Part shown: piece after piece, positions 1 through 12,100 of the stretch | Layout: each line of letters starts with the position of its first letter | Position numbering within the stretch: the first letter of the stretch is position 1 | NCBI GenBank assembly: GCA_004802725.1 | Contig: SGPM01000316.1 | Coordinates: forward strand, 1-31,160 | Origin: Antrodiella citrinella | Taxonomy: Eukaryota; Basidiomycota; Agaricomycetes; Polyporales; Steccherinaceae | Direction: 5' to 3' | Length of the DNA stretch: 31,160 bases | The notes under the pieces: generated by a model | What the model saw: only the letters and a program-made list of their open reading frames with translations | Told to the model about the DNA's origin: nothing | Databases searched by the model: none | Translations under genes and position numbers: made by a program

Positions 1-511
1 TAAGGGTTGAGAGTATAGAAAGAGAAGGAAGTTGAGGTCGAGGTTGCGGAGAATGTAGCGGTCGGTGTGCGTTATGATTGATCGGTACGAGTCTTCAAGG
101 CTCGTACTATGGACTATTGCGATCGGACAATGTTTCTTTTCCTCGTCTGGCTTAGTTTCGATGTTCTCATTGCTTACTTCCCAGACGAGCTTCCCAATCC
201 TACCATCCGCCTCTTTTGTGATTCATGCTTGTTCGTGCAGTCATTAGATATTTGCTCTGTCGTTTGCAGTCATCTTCGGTGTGTCTGTAACTTAGAGGAC
301 ATCCTCGTATTTATTCTGTGACTGCAGCCTTGGATGGAGTCCGAAGATAGTGCTACCGCAAGACGATTCCCTCTGCACAGTTCTGCCATGTCCTGACACC
401 CTGATGGTACGTCCAAGGATGCCCCCTGGTTCATAGCGCGTCAACTGCGCGAAGAAGAGGCGGTCATCAATAACCTTCGTGGTAGCTGCGGTACATGTGC
501 GGAAGAACCAC
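1..511. other. left edge, no supported gene
   Basis: I recognise no gene here. A minus-strand open frame of 75 codons (292-519) lies just past the end of the decayed F-box copy and could be its extreme 3' remnant, but it has no counterpart in the intact paralogue and no recognisable motif. The plus-strand frames at 65-321 are short and overlap each other in different frames, so I treat them as chance. Confidence 0.4.
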
Positions 512-1908
512 TCACTCAAGCATCATCCATGACAACGCACAGCAGTGTTGAAATCTACGATGAGGCAGTTCTCGTAGATCAACAACGGATTTATCATTGA
601 TCCCGTTTTCGTAGATAAAGCCCTCTTTTCGTGTATTTCCCCCTCTCTCATGCATTTGCAAGAGCTCAGCCAAACGCAATACATTCATTATATTCCTACT
701 GTCCTCAGGAATTCTAACAAGCAGCCCCTTGTGATTCGTTTGCTCGAACGCATGTTGCAGTATACCCGTAATGACGTCCTCGCTCGTACTGCCCCCATAC
801 TGCACCACGACCTCCTGAAGAAATTCAAAGTCCGGGCTGCAGAGGCGTTCGTCAAGCTTCGTATACAACGACGTCTGAGCCGCCTGCTGTCCTTCTTTGA
901 CCATGGTATAGAACTCTATCGTTCACAACGACGGCAAAGCCGACGAGAGCACGCTCAGCACCCCCGGGTGAAGTGGCTCGCCTAGAGAAAGACGATGTAG
1001 TTGTGCCAAGTGTGACAGCTTTATGGGCGCGCCCACTGATCTGCAGGTGAGACTGTGATGAAGAGGAAGAAATATGATCACGTACCACGTTTGGGGACAA
1101 ATACCATATAGGATCGTTGATTGGAAAATTCCAGGATGAGTTCCTCAAGCGTCCTGCCGAGCTCTTGCAGGCATCCACCGACTGCAATTGGTTGCGGGTA
1201 TAATAGTGCATGTGTATCGCTACAGAGCGCAGCGTCTTCACGAGAGCGCAGGTCTGTAGCCATGGTAGAAGATTGTTGTGTCTTGTGCCCCATCGTTCGG
1301 TGGTCATTGAGAGGACCAACGATTCCAAGTGTAGTCTCGACACCGGCGGTGGTATCACGGACTCTGTATTTCTCACAATCGGCGTGAGGAAGGTGCCAAT
1401 CACTTCAAGTGACGATAAATGCGGCAGTCGCGAGTGCGTTGGTGATGTCTTCCAAAGACGTCTTGAGCAACCGCAGCGTGAGCGTGCGGGTGGAGACGAA
1501 GGAGTGAAATTCCACGTTCTGGTCAAGTGCGTGATCTCAAAATTGCAACGCTATGACTCGAGGTCACTTGCCAGACAGCGAGCCGAGGACGGTGCTGGCC
1601 CAAGTAGACCTTCTGTTCGAGATCCGTAGAACACGAATCCAAGGGATGACCTCCGGTCTGGTTTTGACCAGCTCCAAAAGCTTGTCATGCGTCGCTTGGT
1701 TTGCCACAATGATGGAGCTGTAGACGAGGGGACGCGTATAGCGAGACCAAGTTTCGCATGTCAACATGCATGCTTTCACCGTGACGACGTCAACTCGGAA
1801 AGGTTCGACGACGATGAAAAACACTTCTGGAGGGAAGGAAAGGGGGGAATGAAGTGGAGAAGGAGCAACCTGCTGTCTACTAGTAGTATTGTAACGTGAT
1901 GTTAGCAT
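512..1908 (-). pseudogene. decayed F-box/LRR-like gene, tandem paralogue of the gene at 2120-3398
   Basis: Read from the ATG at 1908, the first about 115 codons form an F-box-like start (a P-P-E-V segment, then A-C-M-L-T-C-x-T-W) that aligns with the F-box of the intact neighbour. Downstream, homology continues only by changing frame. Shifts are needed near 1430-1445, where a segment L-P-H-L-S-S-L-E matches the neighbour's leucine-rich part, and near 1165-1180, where one nucleotide is missing before L-Q-E-L. A TGA at 925-923 interrupts the segment that in the paralogue reads L-P-S-V-T-R. The last part (904-512, around L-D-E-R-L-C) is again clearly homologous. A 49-nt intron near 1514-1562 is possible but does not keep the frame. 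Several independent lesions make this a pseudogene. The right homologue and strand are clear; the exact ends are not. Confidence 0.75.
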
Positions 1909-2119
1909 AGAGCAAACCCGTGACAAATCGTGTATAGTCGAGGGGAATCGATTCAATCGAAAGACTGATAAGGACGAAGGGAACGACTCCGAACGACAAG
2001 AAGCACTGCGACGAGATTCACAATATTCATGTAGTACAAATCCTGGACTGTCGAGGTACACGTCAATATTTCAAATATCCTTCTAGATGACGATACTTCT
2101 ATGAAGATCGTATTGTAGG

Positions 2120-3398
2120 TCAGGACAGTCGCGCGAGAAACAGAAGCGGCAGGCTTACTGGGTCATTCTTGACAACATGAAGGAGACCTCGTTCCGTGGT
2201 TTGAGGAAACGACAACTCCAATCTATCCGTGACCGTTTCCAAGTGCAATGGTCCCGTATACTGAATGAAAACGTCCTGAAGACCCACGAAATCAGGGTGG
2301 CAAAGGCGTTCGTCGAGCGGTTTGTACCGAACGTTTCGGACGCCTCGAGTGGTTTCGAACTCCATCCAGAATATGATGCGCGTCACGGATGGGAGAGGTG
2401 TTGAGAGGACCCCCAAGACTGCCGGATGAAGAGGGCTTCCCAAGGAGAGGGTTTGTAGACCTGTAAGATGCGCGAGCGACAAGGGGCACCCTGCACATGT
2501 TTTCTGTCAGCAATACCCACGAGGCACAGTGGCAAGTGAACGTACGACCAAGCGATACTACCTGTTCGTTCCAATATGAGACTGAAGGGAACATGAGCCC
2601 CAGCTCTTGCAGGTTGCCACTGAGAGTGGCCAAGAAAGAGTCCACGTCTACCGGCTTAGCGCACACCCTTTCGTCATGCATGTGAACCACTAATGAGCGG
2701 AGCATCTTCGCAGACGTCAAACGCAAGACGACGTCGCGGTCCGGAATGTTGTAATTCAAGTCGTAGAACCACATCTTATTGTCTATCTTGTTGCGGGGTG
2801 AGATTATGAGGTGTTCGAGGCATAACAGATGTTCGGGTCTCGTTGTTACGTGAGGTTTACTTTCTACGGTGACATTGATAAGTGCCAAAGTCGACAGGCT
2901 GGGGAAGTCTTTGATGATGTCGAGTAGCTGGGCTGTGTCGAGCGTCATGGACCGTATCGTCAATTCTTGCACACGACGGCTGAGCAGATCCGAATACGCC
3001 TTTTGGAACGAGTAGATAGAAAGATCGGACACCTCCAGCGCACGCATGTTCGGGAAAGTCTGCAGCAAGGAGTGAACGATATCTTTTGAGATGTACCGGA
3101 GCATCATTTTCTCGACCCAGGGTCGTTGCTTCTCGTCGGGATAATTCTTGAGAAAGATTTCCAAGTCCCATTTGCCTCGGAAATCGAGCGTGTGGAAGAT
3201 GAAGCGTCGTGTGAGCTGGTACCATGATTTGCTCGTCAGCATACAAGCTCGTATGCTTCTGGTATCGCTCTTCAGGAATCCGGCGACGCATAATACCAGA
3301 TCCAAGGGAAAGCGATGACGTGCGGGTGAAGGAACATCTCTGCTCTTGGGAGGTTTCAAGACTATCTTTGGTCGCTTGGAAGCTGAGCCTTTGGCCAT
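2120..3398 (-). CDS. F-box protein with leucine-rich-like region
   Basis: Two exons: 3398-2546 and 2460-2120, with an 85-nt intron (GTACGT donor, TTACAG acceptor), giving 397 aa. F-box proteins are the substrate adaptors of SCF ubiquitin ligases, with the F-box binding Skp1 and the C-terminal repeats binding the target. Here the F-box-like segment is about residues 29-72 (R-F-P-L-D-L-V-L onward, with A-C-M-L-T-S-K-S-W). A basic Lys/Arg/Pro-rich head precedes it, and irregular leucine-rich stretches fill the rest, such as L-L-C-L-E-H-L-I-I and L-Q-T-L-S-L-G. The phase-1 splice joins S-L-G to R-L-Q-T and leaves the decayed upstream copy matching across the junction. It lies just downstream of a divergent promoter shared with DPM1. 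The substrate is unknown. The F-box is weak, so 'F-box-like' is the safe name. Confidence 0.75.
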
Positions 3399-3779
3399 AG
3401 TGAACGTGAACGTGAATCTGGGAGTCCGACGGCGTCAACGACGACCTGAGTGGTATGTTGTAGCACGTACTAACTGGACGTAGTCCTGAGTTGCAGTTGT
3501 CGATAATCTAGGCGATGATACTCCAGTGAATCCAATGAGAACAATTGTGGTCGTCAAGTTCAAGTCGTCAAGCGACCGTCGCGTCCGACGCGACGCGACT
3601 TGACACGGTCATCTCCGAACCGACGTGTCACAACACGTGACATTGCTATTTACCTTCTTGGCAGTTCTTGCCACATCGGCCACCCAAGCAACCTCTCAAA
3701 GTTCCAGCAGTTCTCATTTCCAGATAATCTCCTCGACGTTCTTTACTTTCATAACTTTCTACCCTCTTCCCATTCCACA
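3399..3779. promoter_or_regulatory. divergent intergenic promoter, F-box gene / DPM1
   Basis: These 381 bp separate two oppositely transcribed starts and must hold both promoters. Two palindromes are visible. At 3578-3594, GTCGCGTC and GACGCGAC form a perfect 8-bp inverted repeat around one base. At 3626-3642, TGTCAC and GTGACA form a perfect 6-bp inverted repeat around five bases, about 140 bp before the DPM1 ATG. I see no convincing TATA box. The bases just before DPM1 are pyrimidine-rich, as is common in basidiomycete 5' leaders. Confidence 0.5.
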
Positions 3780-4732
3780 ATGTCGACCCGACAAACCATC
3801 CACTACTCCGTCATCGTCCCGGCGTACAAGGAGAACGGAAACATCAGACCGCTCATCACGCGTATCTTCACCGCTCTCAAGCAGTACGACTCCCCGGTGC
3901 CAGCAGAACAAGTCGAGGTCATCATTGTCGATGACAACTCTCGCGACGGCTCCGTGGAGAACGTCCAGGCCCTCCAACACGAGGGGTACAATGTCCGCAT
4001 TATTGTCAGGACAACAGAGCGGGGTCTCAGCAGTGCAGTGGTGAGGGGATTCCAGGAGGCTGTCGGCGATAACATGCTGTGCATGGACGCCGATTTGCAG
4101 GTGCGTTTCCCTTCTTTTTATTTGTTTCACACAACTCCCGTTGACCGGTCTGCGCAGCACCCTCCGGAATATGTGCCTACCATGTTGGCTGCATTATCAC
4201 CTTCCGCCACATTTGTCCTGGGCACCCGGTATGGCAAAGGCGTAGAAATGGACAAGGACTGGCCACTGTACCGTCGTGTCATCTCGGCAGGTGCCCGACT
4301 GTTGGCCTTGCCCTTGACTACCGCAAGTGATCCTATGTCAGGATTCTTTGGTGTCCGAAAGGAAGCTGTATGTATCCTCAAGTGTGGCTCTTTCCCATAG
4401 CGTCACTCACACATACTACCTTTTGTCCGTAGTTCTTGAAAGCGCGTGGCCTGAACTCGCAAGGTTTCAAGATTGCGCTCGACCTCCTCATCAAGGCCAA
4501 AATCGCGCCGGACGCCATTGCTGAAGTCCCCTTCTCTTTCGGTGTCCGCGCAGAGGGCGAATCAAAACTTACTGGGAAAGTTATGATCAAGTATCTGGAG
4601 CAACTGGGAGAGTTGTACTGGTACAAATTCAGTTCGTTGCTTGTTGTTCTCGTCGTTTTCATTTTCGTTATTCTCGTGCTACTGGCACGATCATTCCTAG
4701 GTTCATTGGAGCCCGCTTCACAACACAAGTAG
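3780..4732 (+). CDS. DPM1: dolichol-phosphate mannosyltransferase (DPM1), membrane-anchored form
   Basis: Three exons (3780-4100, 4158-4367, 4433-4732) encode 276 aa. The enzyme transfers mannose from GDP-mannose to dolichyl phosphate at the cytosolic face of the ER, supplying Dol-P-Man for N-glycans, O-mannosylation and GPI anchors. The family-2 glycosyltransferase fold is evident: V-I-V-P-A-Y-K-E-N near residue 11, V-I-I-V-D-D-N-S near 47, metal-binding D-A-D at 103-105, and S-G-F-F-G-V-R near 169. A C-terminal hydrophobic segment (about 245-266) predicts a single membrane anchor, as in the S. cerevisiae enzyme, so the small DPM2/DPM3 partners needed by the human type may not be required. 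Intron 1 is 57 nt with no in-frame stop; its removal is supported by consensus GTGCGT..GCAG and by family continuity L-Q / H-P-P-E. The start lies directly before the conserved region. It converges on GNA1, with 269 bp between the stops. Confidence 0.95.
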
Positions 4733-5001
4733 TACCCTGCTACTTTGTAATTGTCTGTCCTGTCTGTCATCTGTCACCCCACTTAGACTTACCACACCCG
4801 GAGTTCGAGGAACCAGAATACATCGCTGTCCCTCATACTGAAAGACTTCGAAGTCAAGTGTACAAGATGGATGATATGCCAGAATTGATATACGAATGCT
4901 TAGTTATAGACGGGAGATAAAATAGTCTATACAGTCCGTTCCGGTGCAATGTGGGTTGAAGAATGAAGTCCGTGGGTATTAGAAAGAGTGAGTATGTAGA
5001 C

Positions 5002-5728
5002 TTAGAGCCTGGGCGAGCTTTCACGCTTCGGGGCGTACTTGGCCTAGAAAACAACACTGTCAGTATATACATATAACATGCAACATAGTAGACAACGCAC
5101 CATCTCGTTCTCTTTTCTCTCGAAGCCACACTTCTGGTAGAAGGCTGCAAGACTAACATTCAGTATCCAACCGGGAAACAACGCCGACGGGTATACGCAC
5201 GTATATTGCTATCACTGCAGTTCAAAATCGTCTTATAGCACCCACTATTCTCGCTAATAGTCGTCAGCGCCTGGATGATCCTCAGCCCCAATTTCCTCCC
5301 CTGCTGGTTCTTATCCACCGCGATGTCCTCAATGTGCCCGACGCTCCCGAGCCCGCGCAGGAACTTGCGCTCGACGAACACACAGCCGACGGCGACGATG
5401 CGATCGGACGGTTTGTCGACGATGACGATCCCGTAGTACGTGCGCGGCGCCGCGCGCATCGCGTTGAACTGCGCGACCCAGGCTTCTTCGCCTGGGTCCG
5501 TGACAACTGTCAGGACGGAGAGGATGTCTAGGTGACCACGTCTGTAGTCGGTCGACGCGAGTGGGCGGAGCTGTGTTGGAAAGGCACTCCATGTGAGCCA
5601 AATAGAACTGAAAACCGTTCATTGTGGGAACCTACGTGGAGGTCGGGGTGCAGCTGCGAGCGGACTTCGTCCGAGATATATTCGGTCGGGAAAAGGAGGT
5701 CCAGCTCTGAATCAGGCGTGTAAGGCAT
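5002..5728 (-). CDS. GNA1: glucosamine-6-phosphate N-acetyltransferase (GNA1)
   Basis: Four exons (5728-5636, 5570-5201, 5144-5101, 5043-5002) encode 182 aa. Three introns of 65, 56 and 57 nt keep the frame. The enzyme acetylates glucosamine-6-phosphate with acetyl-CoA, the second step to UDP-GlcNAc, which feeds chitin, N-glycans and GPI anchors. It is a small single-domain GNAT protein. Visible signatures are L-R-P-L-A-S-T-D-Y-R at about 32, E-D-I-A-V-D-K at 112, the acetyl-CoA-binding Q-Q-G-R-K-L-G-L-R at about 120, and N-C-S-D-S-N-I followed by P-F-Y-Q-K-C-G-F, a signature rebuilt only when intron 2 is removed. The short last exon adds a basic tail ending in S-P-R-L. Length fits fungal Gna1 (about 160-190 aa). 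The enzyme normally works as a homodimer. Confidence 0.95.
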
Positions 5729-6150
5729 GTTGTGATGATAGAACGAGTGAAATGAACAAGTTTCTGTTGAAGTATTGAAAGAAAGAAAGGACGTCTAGAA
5801 AGAGTACTGTGGACAAGCTGTGGGTGCAAGAATGGAGCAGCGTGTGGGGAGGAGACGCGAGTTCATATATCCCACGTTAACCGTGACAGCCACCGCTCTC
5901 AGGGCTTGGCGGGCGGCGATTTCCATAATCACCCACGTTTGCACAGCAAGCTGCAACAGGAATTATGAAAACGCGTCGATACGGAGGGCAACAAACGAAA
6001 CGAAATGAAAATGCGATGAGGATTGGATAGAATTACAGTGCCGGTGACAGTACTTATATGGTAACAACACGATAACAACACGATGTGAAATAGTAGAAAT
6101 GACGCCGATAACATGCACATGGGACGAGGGCAGATCTAGAACAACACATA
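5729..6150. promoter_or_regulatory. GNA1 promoter region / POL2 3' flank
   Basis: This 422-bp gap lies between the POL2 stop and the GNA1 start, both on the minus strand, so it should hold the GNA1 promoter and the POL2 terminator. One GTGAC pentamer (5883-5887) lies about 155 bp upstream of the GNA1 ATG. A run of A/G-rich sequence (about 5776-5805 on the plus strand) gives a pyrimidine-rich leader on the coding strand. I see no gene in it. Confidence 0.4.
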
Positions 6151-9100
6151 TCACCAATTGCTCAGCATGGTCTGAGCGCATTCCTGAACAACAACAAGTG
6201 AGCAAACGAACTTGCAAGAACAGGAGCTGTAGACTTACCCTCAACCTGGGAAGGTTATGAACGATGGCTACATTGACAATAGTCCGAAGCCTTCTCCGCA
6301 CATCAGCCTTGTTTGTGGTCAACTGGTAATTGCCCGAACAGCGACAATGCCTTGAGATGTTCTCCGACTGGATCTGCTTGCACCTCGTACATCTCAGATC
6401 CTGCTGGGTGAACCGCCTTTCCAGCTCATACACCATATCGATCAACGCAAACTCGATCATGGCTCGGTCAAAGTCCCCTCCGCAGTTGTCGCACGTCCAC
6501 CGCGCGTTCACCTCCAGCCCATCTGGAAGCAGTTCCTGATCTCTGCAGAAGTCGAAGTCGCGGAGAGCGTCGCAGTGCCGACATGGGACGTTGGCCATCT
6601 TGAGCGGTTCGCAAGGGTTTGTGAATGCAGCTTCGTGGGCAAATTCCCGGACGCCGACCAGTTCTAGCAGGTTGCGCTTCAGGAGACCTACTTCGATTTG
6701 GTGTTCCCGGGATAGAGCGAAGACCGCGCAGGCGAACTTGACAAACTCCAGAGCAGCGTTCGTCATATTAAGATGGCTCCCAGGAAGCAGGGGGAACTCC
6801 CACTTTGCCAGCTCCTGCTCGTCCATCATGGCATCCCGATGTCGCTCCATGATACTACCCACAACACGTAGAAGCTTTCGGGTGACTTTCCGTGCAATCA
6901 GCTCCTTGCTTGAGTCAAGTTCGTCCTTCTTCACATCATCCATCTGCGTCGAATCCGGCAACCCGTTCTGCAAGTGTCGGAAAGGGATGCGTTGGATCGA
7001 ATTGAACTTCTGCTTCAGCTTGAAGTACTCCAACAGGAAGAAGCGCACTACACTTCGGAAGTCAGCCTGGATAGCCGGTGGAAGGAAGGTCTCTATGTTC
7101 CACGACATCTCCAAAGCGATCTTCTTCTCGGCAGGCTGTACGTCCATCGCATCTTCCGGCAGCGCATCTTGAGGGTCCATGATGTCCTCACACACCACGC
7201 CGCCCATGTTCGCTTGGTCCATGAAGAGAAGGAAGTCGTAGAATCGGTCTGTGCGCAGATACACATGCTGGAACAGCTCGTGTGAAGTGACTGCAGTGGT
7301 GATGTAGGTGGCATAGGCATAGGCGGTTCCAGGCGGTTTGGACGTGACGAGGAGGATACGACCGAGATCTGCGTAAACGACTTGTGAGCCTAGTCGTTTG
7401 AACTCGGCTAGCATCTGGATGAACGTCTTCCGCATGAGACCGTGGACGAATCGATGGATGCTGGGGTCATACATGTTGGCCGAGTTCGAGCTGATCCACC
7501 GCCAGAAGTGGTTGATGACGACAGTGGAGGGCCCATTACCGTCACTCTCGATCTTGTCGGCGAGCCAACCTTTTACGAGTGCCCGCAAGATCGAGAATGC
7601 GGTGGGAGAGACACTGCTCTCGCCGAGAGTGAGGTCGCGCTGTGCATCGGGACCAGCATATTCGTCCAAAGTGCGAGACGAATCAAACGCTGTCGCACCG
7701 CCGCTGCCTTCCAGCTCATTGACGATTACCGAGTGCAAGACCGCATCCACTGCCAAGTTGCGGACAGTGATCGATAGACATACGTTCGAGTAGCATCCGG
7801 GGGACATGAATTCTGTCTTGGGAAGATCTTCGGTCGGTCTGCGATCATCTTCAATACCTCCGAGGTCTGGACGATCTCCGGGAGACCACCACAGCACGAT
7901 GTCCTGACTGGTCAGGCGACGAGCAAACTCGATATCCGCTAGAAGCAATGGCTGATCTCCTTCGATATGTCCAATAGGAACGTCATAGTAGTCAGCGAGA
8001 ACGACTGAGCGGTCGATCCACGCGCCCAACTGGAGATAACGAGTGACGATCTTCTGCGCTGCTGCAGGTTGCCATGGGAAAACGTCGAGGGAATGAAGTG
8101 ATTTCGTCTTGGGCATGTTCAGAACAGGGAACTTGGCGAGCTTGGGCACGTAGGCGTCGAAGTAGGTCTGGTCCTTCATAGACGATAGAACCACCATAAA
8201 AGACTGGTTTTCCAAGAGCCCGAGTTCTCGCGAGATGGCTTTCAGAGCGGTGGCATCATTACCGTGATATGTAGTCGTGAATTCAAGGGAAGGGGGATAT
8301 TCCAAGGCAACGCTTTGGCCATAGTCTGCCAAGCGTTTCTGTAGCAAGGTGGCGTATACCTCCGACAAGCGAGGGATACTCTGTCGGCGAGTCGCGGGGT
8401 CAACAACATGAAGCCTGACGGGTCCTGTGGGCAAGAACATCGCAAAGACATGCAAAGGCGCGGAGGAGGAACAAGCGTGATAGAGGAAGATGTACTTCCC
8501 GGCCTTTCCCTCATCTAGATATCTATGGCGAGTTGACATCGACGTGACTGGGTCGAGTTGGAGCAGGTCAAAGCCTACGGCCTCCGCTCTGTTGAGCGTC
8601 ATGCCAGGAACGCTGTTCAGACATCTCTTGCCCAATTTCAAGACAGCGCGGGTGATTAGCGGGATCTACAAGAGAAGATGAGCGTACGTGTCGATACGTA
8701 TAACCCACAAACTAACCTGCGACTCATACACACCGTCCACATTGGGATCATTGGTCAAGTCGATGAAGTGCTCCTGCCCTTGAAGGTACATGTCTTCTCG
8801 GACGGACAGCTTGTACAAATTGACACACGGCGCGTCTCGTGGCAAGCTGCGTACGACCTTCTCAACAGAGTACACCTCCGTCTTGAACCGGTCCGCTTTT
8901 GGAGGCATGCGGTGGTGGAGATAGAACTCGCGAGGGATACGGAGAGGGATAGCCACCAGCTGCTGGTCGACGGACACCCATAATGTGAAACGACCGGGTG
9001 CTCTCTGCGGTCGGATCTGAACGATATCCCAGCGATTGTTCGTCTTGTGTTGGACGTTCTTGAACATCGACGGAACCGCAGTAGGCATCTCATCGTCGGC

Positions 9101-12100
9101 TTTGCCAGCGATAGTCCTTCGCCAGCGTGGTCGTATCGCCTTCAGCCATGCGGAATAGTTCATCTTGGGGTCAACGCCCGTGTGTCTCGGGAGATCCTTT
9201 TCTATCTCAAGCCGTCCAGGGCTGAGCTTACGCTTGTATTTGCGATTGACAACCGCGATACGAGGGCGGCCAGTAGAAGCTGCCTGAGACCCGAAGTCCT
9301 CCACGTCCATAGGTTCCGTTTGTGTTTGGGATTGGGATTGTGTTTGCGACTCATCGTCATCAAGAGACCACGACTTGAAGAAGTCAGTGACTTTGTGCTG
9401 CTGGAACTTGTCATCAAGAGCAACCACTCGACGATGCAACCAGTCCGGATGCCGAATTCGTGGAACCGGGTTGGATACTTTCTGCATGGCTGCCGGGATG
9501 GTGATGAGCTTCTGGATGACGGAACCTAACCTCTCGATATAGTAGTTCCAATCTAAGATGGAACGCAAGTCGAAAGTCGTCAAGCTGTTGTCCTTCAGCC
9601 ACTTCCGCAAGTACATCCGCTTGACACTCTCCTCCGCAGAGAAGATCGCGACAGGGACGGCACGCTCGGTGACCGGAGCACCGTGCGGTTTGGCAGATAT
9701 GATGAACTTGCAAGCCAGACCCTTGTCCTTGACCATCTGGTCGCCCAAGAACTCGGCGAGACGTTTGGCGGTACTGATGGAAGTAGATTTCTGACCTCCA
9801 TATTCTGCCAATGTCTTGGACATGCTCCTGTTCTCGGCAATAAGCTCAACCAGTTCCTCGTCACTGAGATCTTCGGCTCGACTGAACAAGACGTCCAGCC
9901 AACGATCCGCGATTTGCGCCACAGCTGCATAGCACTCCTCCGTCGTAGTCCCCAAGAGGAACTTCTCGAAGATCTGAGACTGAAAGATCTTGATCAGCTG
10001 GAGTTCCCCACGACGCTTGACCTCGAATCCCTTCAACTCTGCCAAGGACCCGTCTTCGTTGAAAACAGCGTAGCGCTTCTTCAAGAGCTTGTCTTCTTCT
10101 TTCGAAGAGGGCAAGATCATCGCTTTGTACGGCCCGTCCAACTCGAAGAAGATGGAGTTCTCGCTATGAACGACATACTGCTGCGTCTCCGGGTCGAGAT
10201 CATGGTACTGATGATTGGTGAATTTGTCGTTGACAAGGTGGTTGAGCATCGTGCATGGGTAGGAGAATGCTAGGGCTTTGCCGTTGTTCAGCTTGAATTT
10301 GAAGTTCTCCGGGAAGATACCAGGAAGCATGCACCAAATACCATCGGTATCCAGTTCTAGAGGACGACCAATCTGCTCGACGAGTTGCCGAGCCATCTGG
10401 ATGATAGTTGCACCCGTCAAGCAGGTAATACCCGCCATCTCCATGGAATGCCAGCGAGCTCCTTTCCGCATGACATATCCGTAGAATGAGTTTAGGATGC
10501 ACTTGTGAGCGAGCTGGAGCGAGTCGTATAAAACGATCATCTTCTTTGCCTCCTCGACCTCGGCCATGGACTTTTGCTCTCCGATGGCAATATCCAAATT
10601 CTTCTTCCAAGTCTTATGCAGACCCTTGTATTCGTAACGGCGGTCACGGAAGCGGCGGACGGTGTCGATGTAGAAGGGATTTTCCCGTTGGCAGATGATG
10701 GATTGACGGTTCTCCACCTTCGTGTCCTTGATCTTCTTGTAGACTTTGCGCGAGTAATCTCCAAGACGCTTGTGCAGGAGAGCCGTCTGCTCGGATTCAG
10801 TGAGGTCCACAAACTTGCGCTGAGGACCACCGGGTCGCTTGGATGGGAAGTTCTCCTGGTTCAACGCGTGCTTGATCATGTTGAACTCATCGCGTCTCGC
10901 AGGGAAGTACTCTCCTCTCCAAGCCCAGGTCATCTTGCGGTCGCAAGTTTTCCCAGGCCTGTTGAAATCACATACGGCGCAGACCGCCTCATCTACAACC
11001 GAATCTGGTTGCAAACGGTTAGACAACATGATATTAGGGTACATGGCAGCGACGTCAAGATGGTAGATCAGGGGACTGTCCATACGCTGAGGATTGTCGC
11101 GCATCTCCTCCAACTTGGTCTGGATAGCAGCCTTGACCTCGTCGTAGTTGGTGACCATATCCAGAGAAGATTTGGACTCTTCGGTGATGCAGAACAACAG
11201 CGCAGCATCCAGCTGGTCGATCAACTGTAGGATAGTCAGACCCACCAACAAGTGATTACGGCACTGTACGTTACCTGTTGGGCTGCGGCCGGAACAATCT
11301 TGAAGTGGGTGGGAATGTCGCTTCGGAAGACACCTGCCTCCAGAGCTTCTACGTGTCCTCCAACATAAGTCTCAGAAGCCAGTAAATGTCCGTTGTAATG
11401 GTTTCCATATGAATCCAAGTGACGATTGGGCATGATGATAGTCCCGCGGAACGCTTCGACCATGAGCAATGTCTCACAGAGTGTCCCAGAGCCTTTCCGG
11501 AGCACTTCGTCAGGTCTAAGCGGGATGATGTTGCAAAGCGAGAAGATGAAAGGATGGACGTATTTCATATATAGGTAGTATGTCGCAACGGCATCGGAGA
11601 CGGAGTACTGAGCCAAGATCTGAGGTTGCTCCATGGCATAGCTGCGTATTCAATGTTCAGCCATGACATGATCCTCAGCTGTATGAACCACTTACGGAGT
11701 CATTAGTTCGGGGTCGAGTTCGATAGGATCATAACCAAGTTTCGCAGTTGTGACGGCCTTCAGACCTTGACTACCTTGGGGTAAGTAAGAATCACGCTTG
11801 ACCCAACGGAAACAGTCCATGTGAACACAAGTTCGGCTCTTGTACTCCTCTTCTTGGTCGATGGCAAATCCAGTCTCCATGAACATATCGATACCATGGA
11901 TCTTGGCTCTCGCGTTCAAGAACGGAAAATCGAAGAAATCTCCGTTAAACGATGCCATAACCGTCGGCTTGACCTCTTGTATGTGACTGAAGAATTTTCG
12001 AATGACTGCAGCCTACAATGACATCAGCTGAGCATCACATAAGATTGACTTTTATCGCACCTCATCTGCTTCGTTGAAAATGTGGAATGGACCTTCGTAT

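Noticed and set aside
650..985. 111-codon plus-strand frame
   Set aside because: It is the complement of the decayed F-box copy, which has clear homology on the minus strand.
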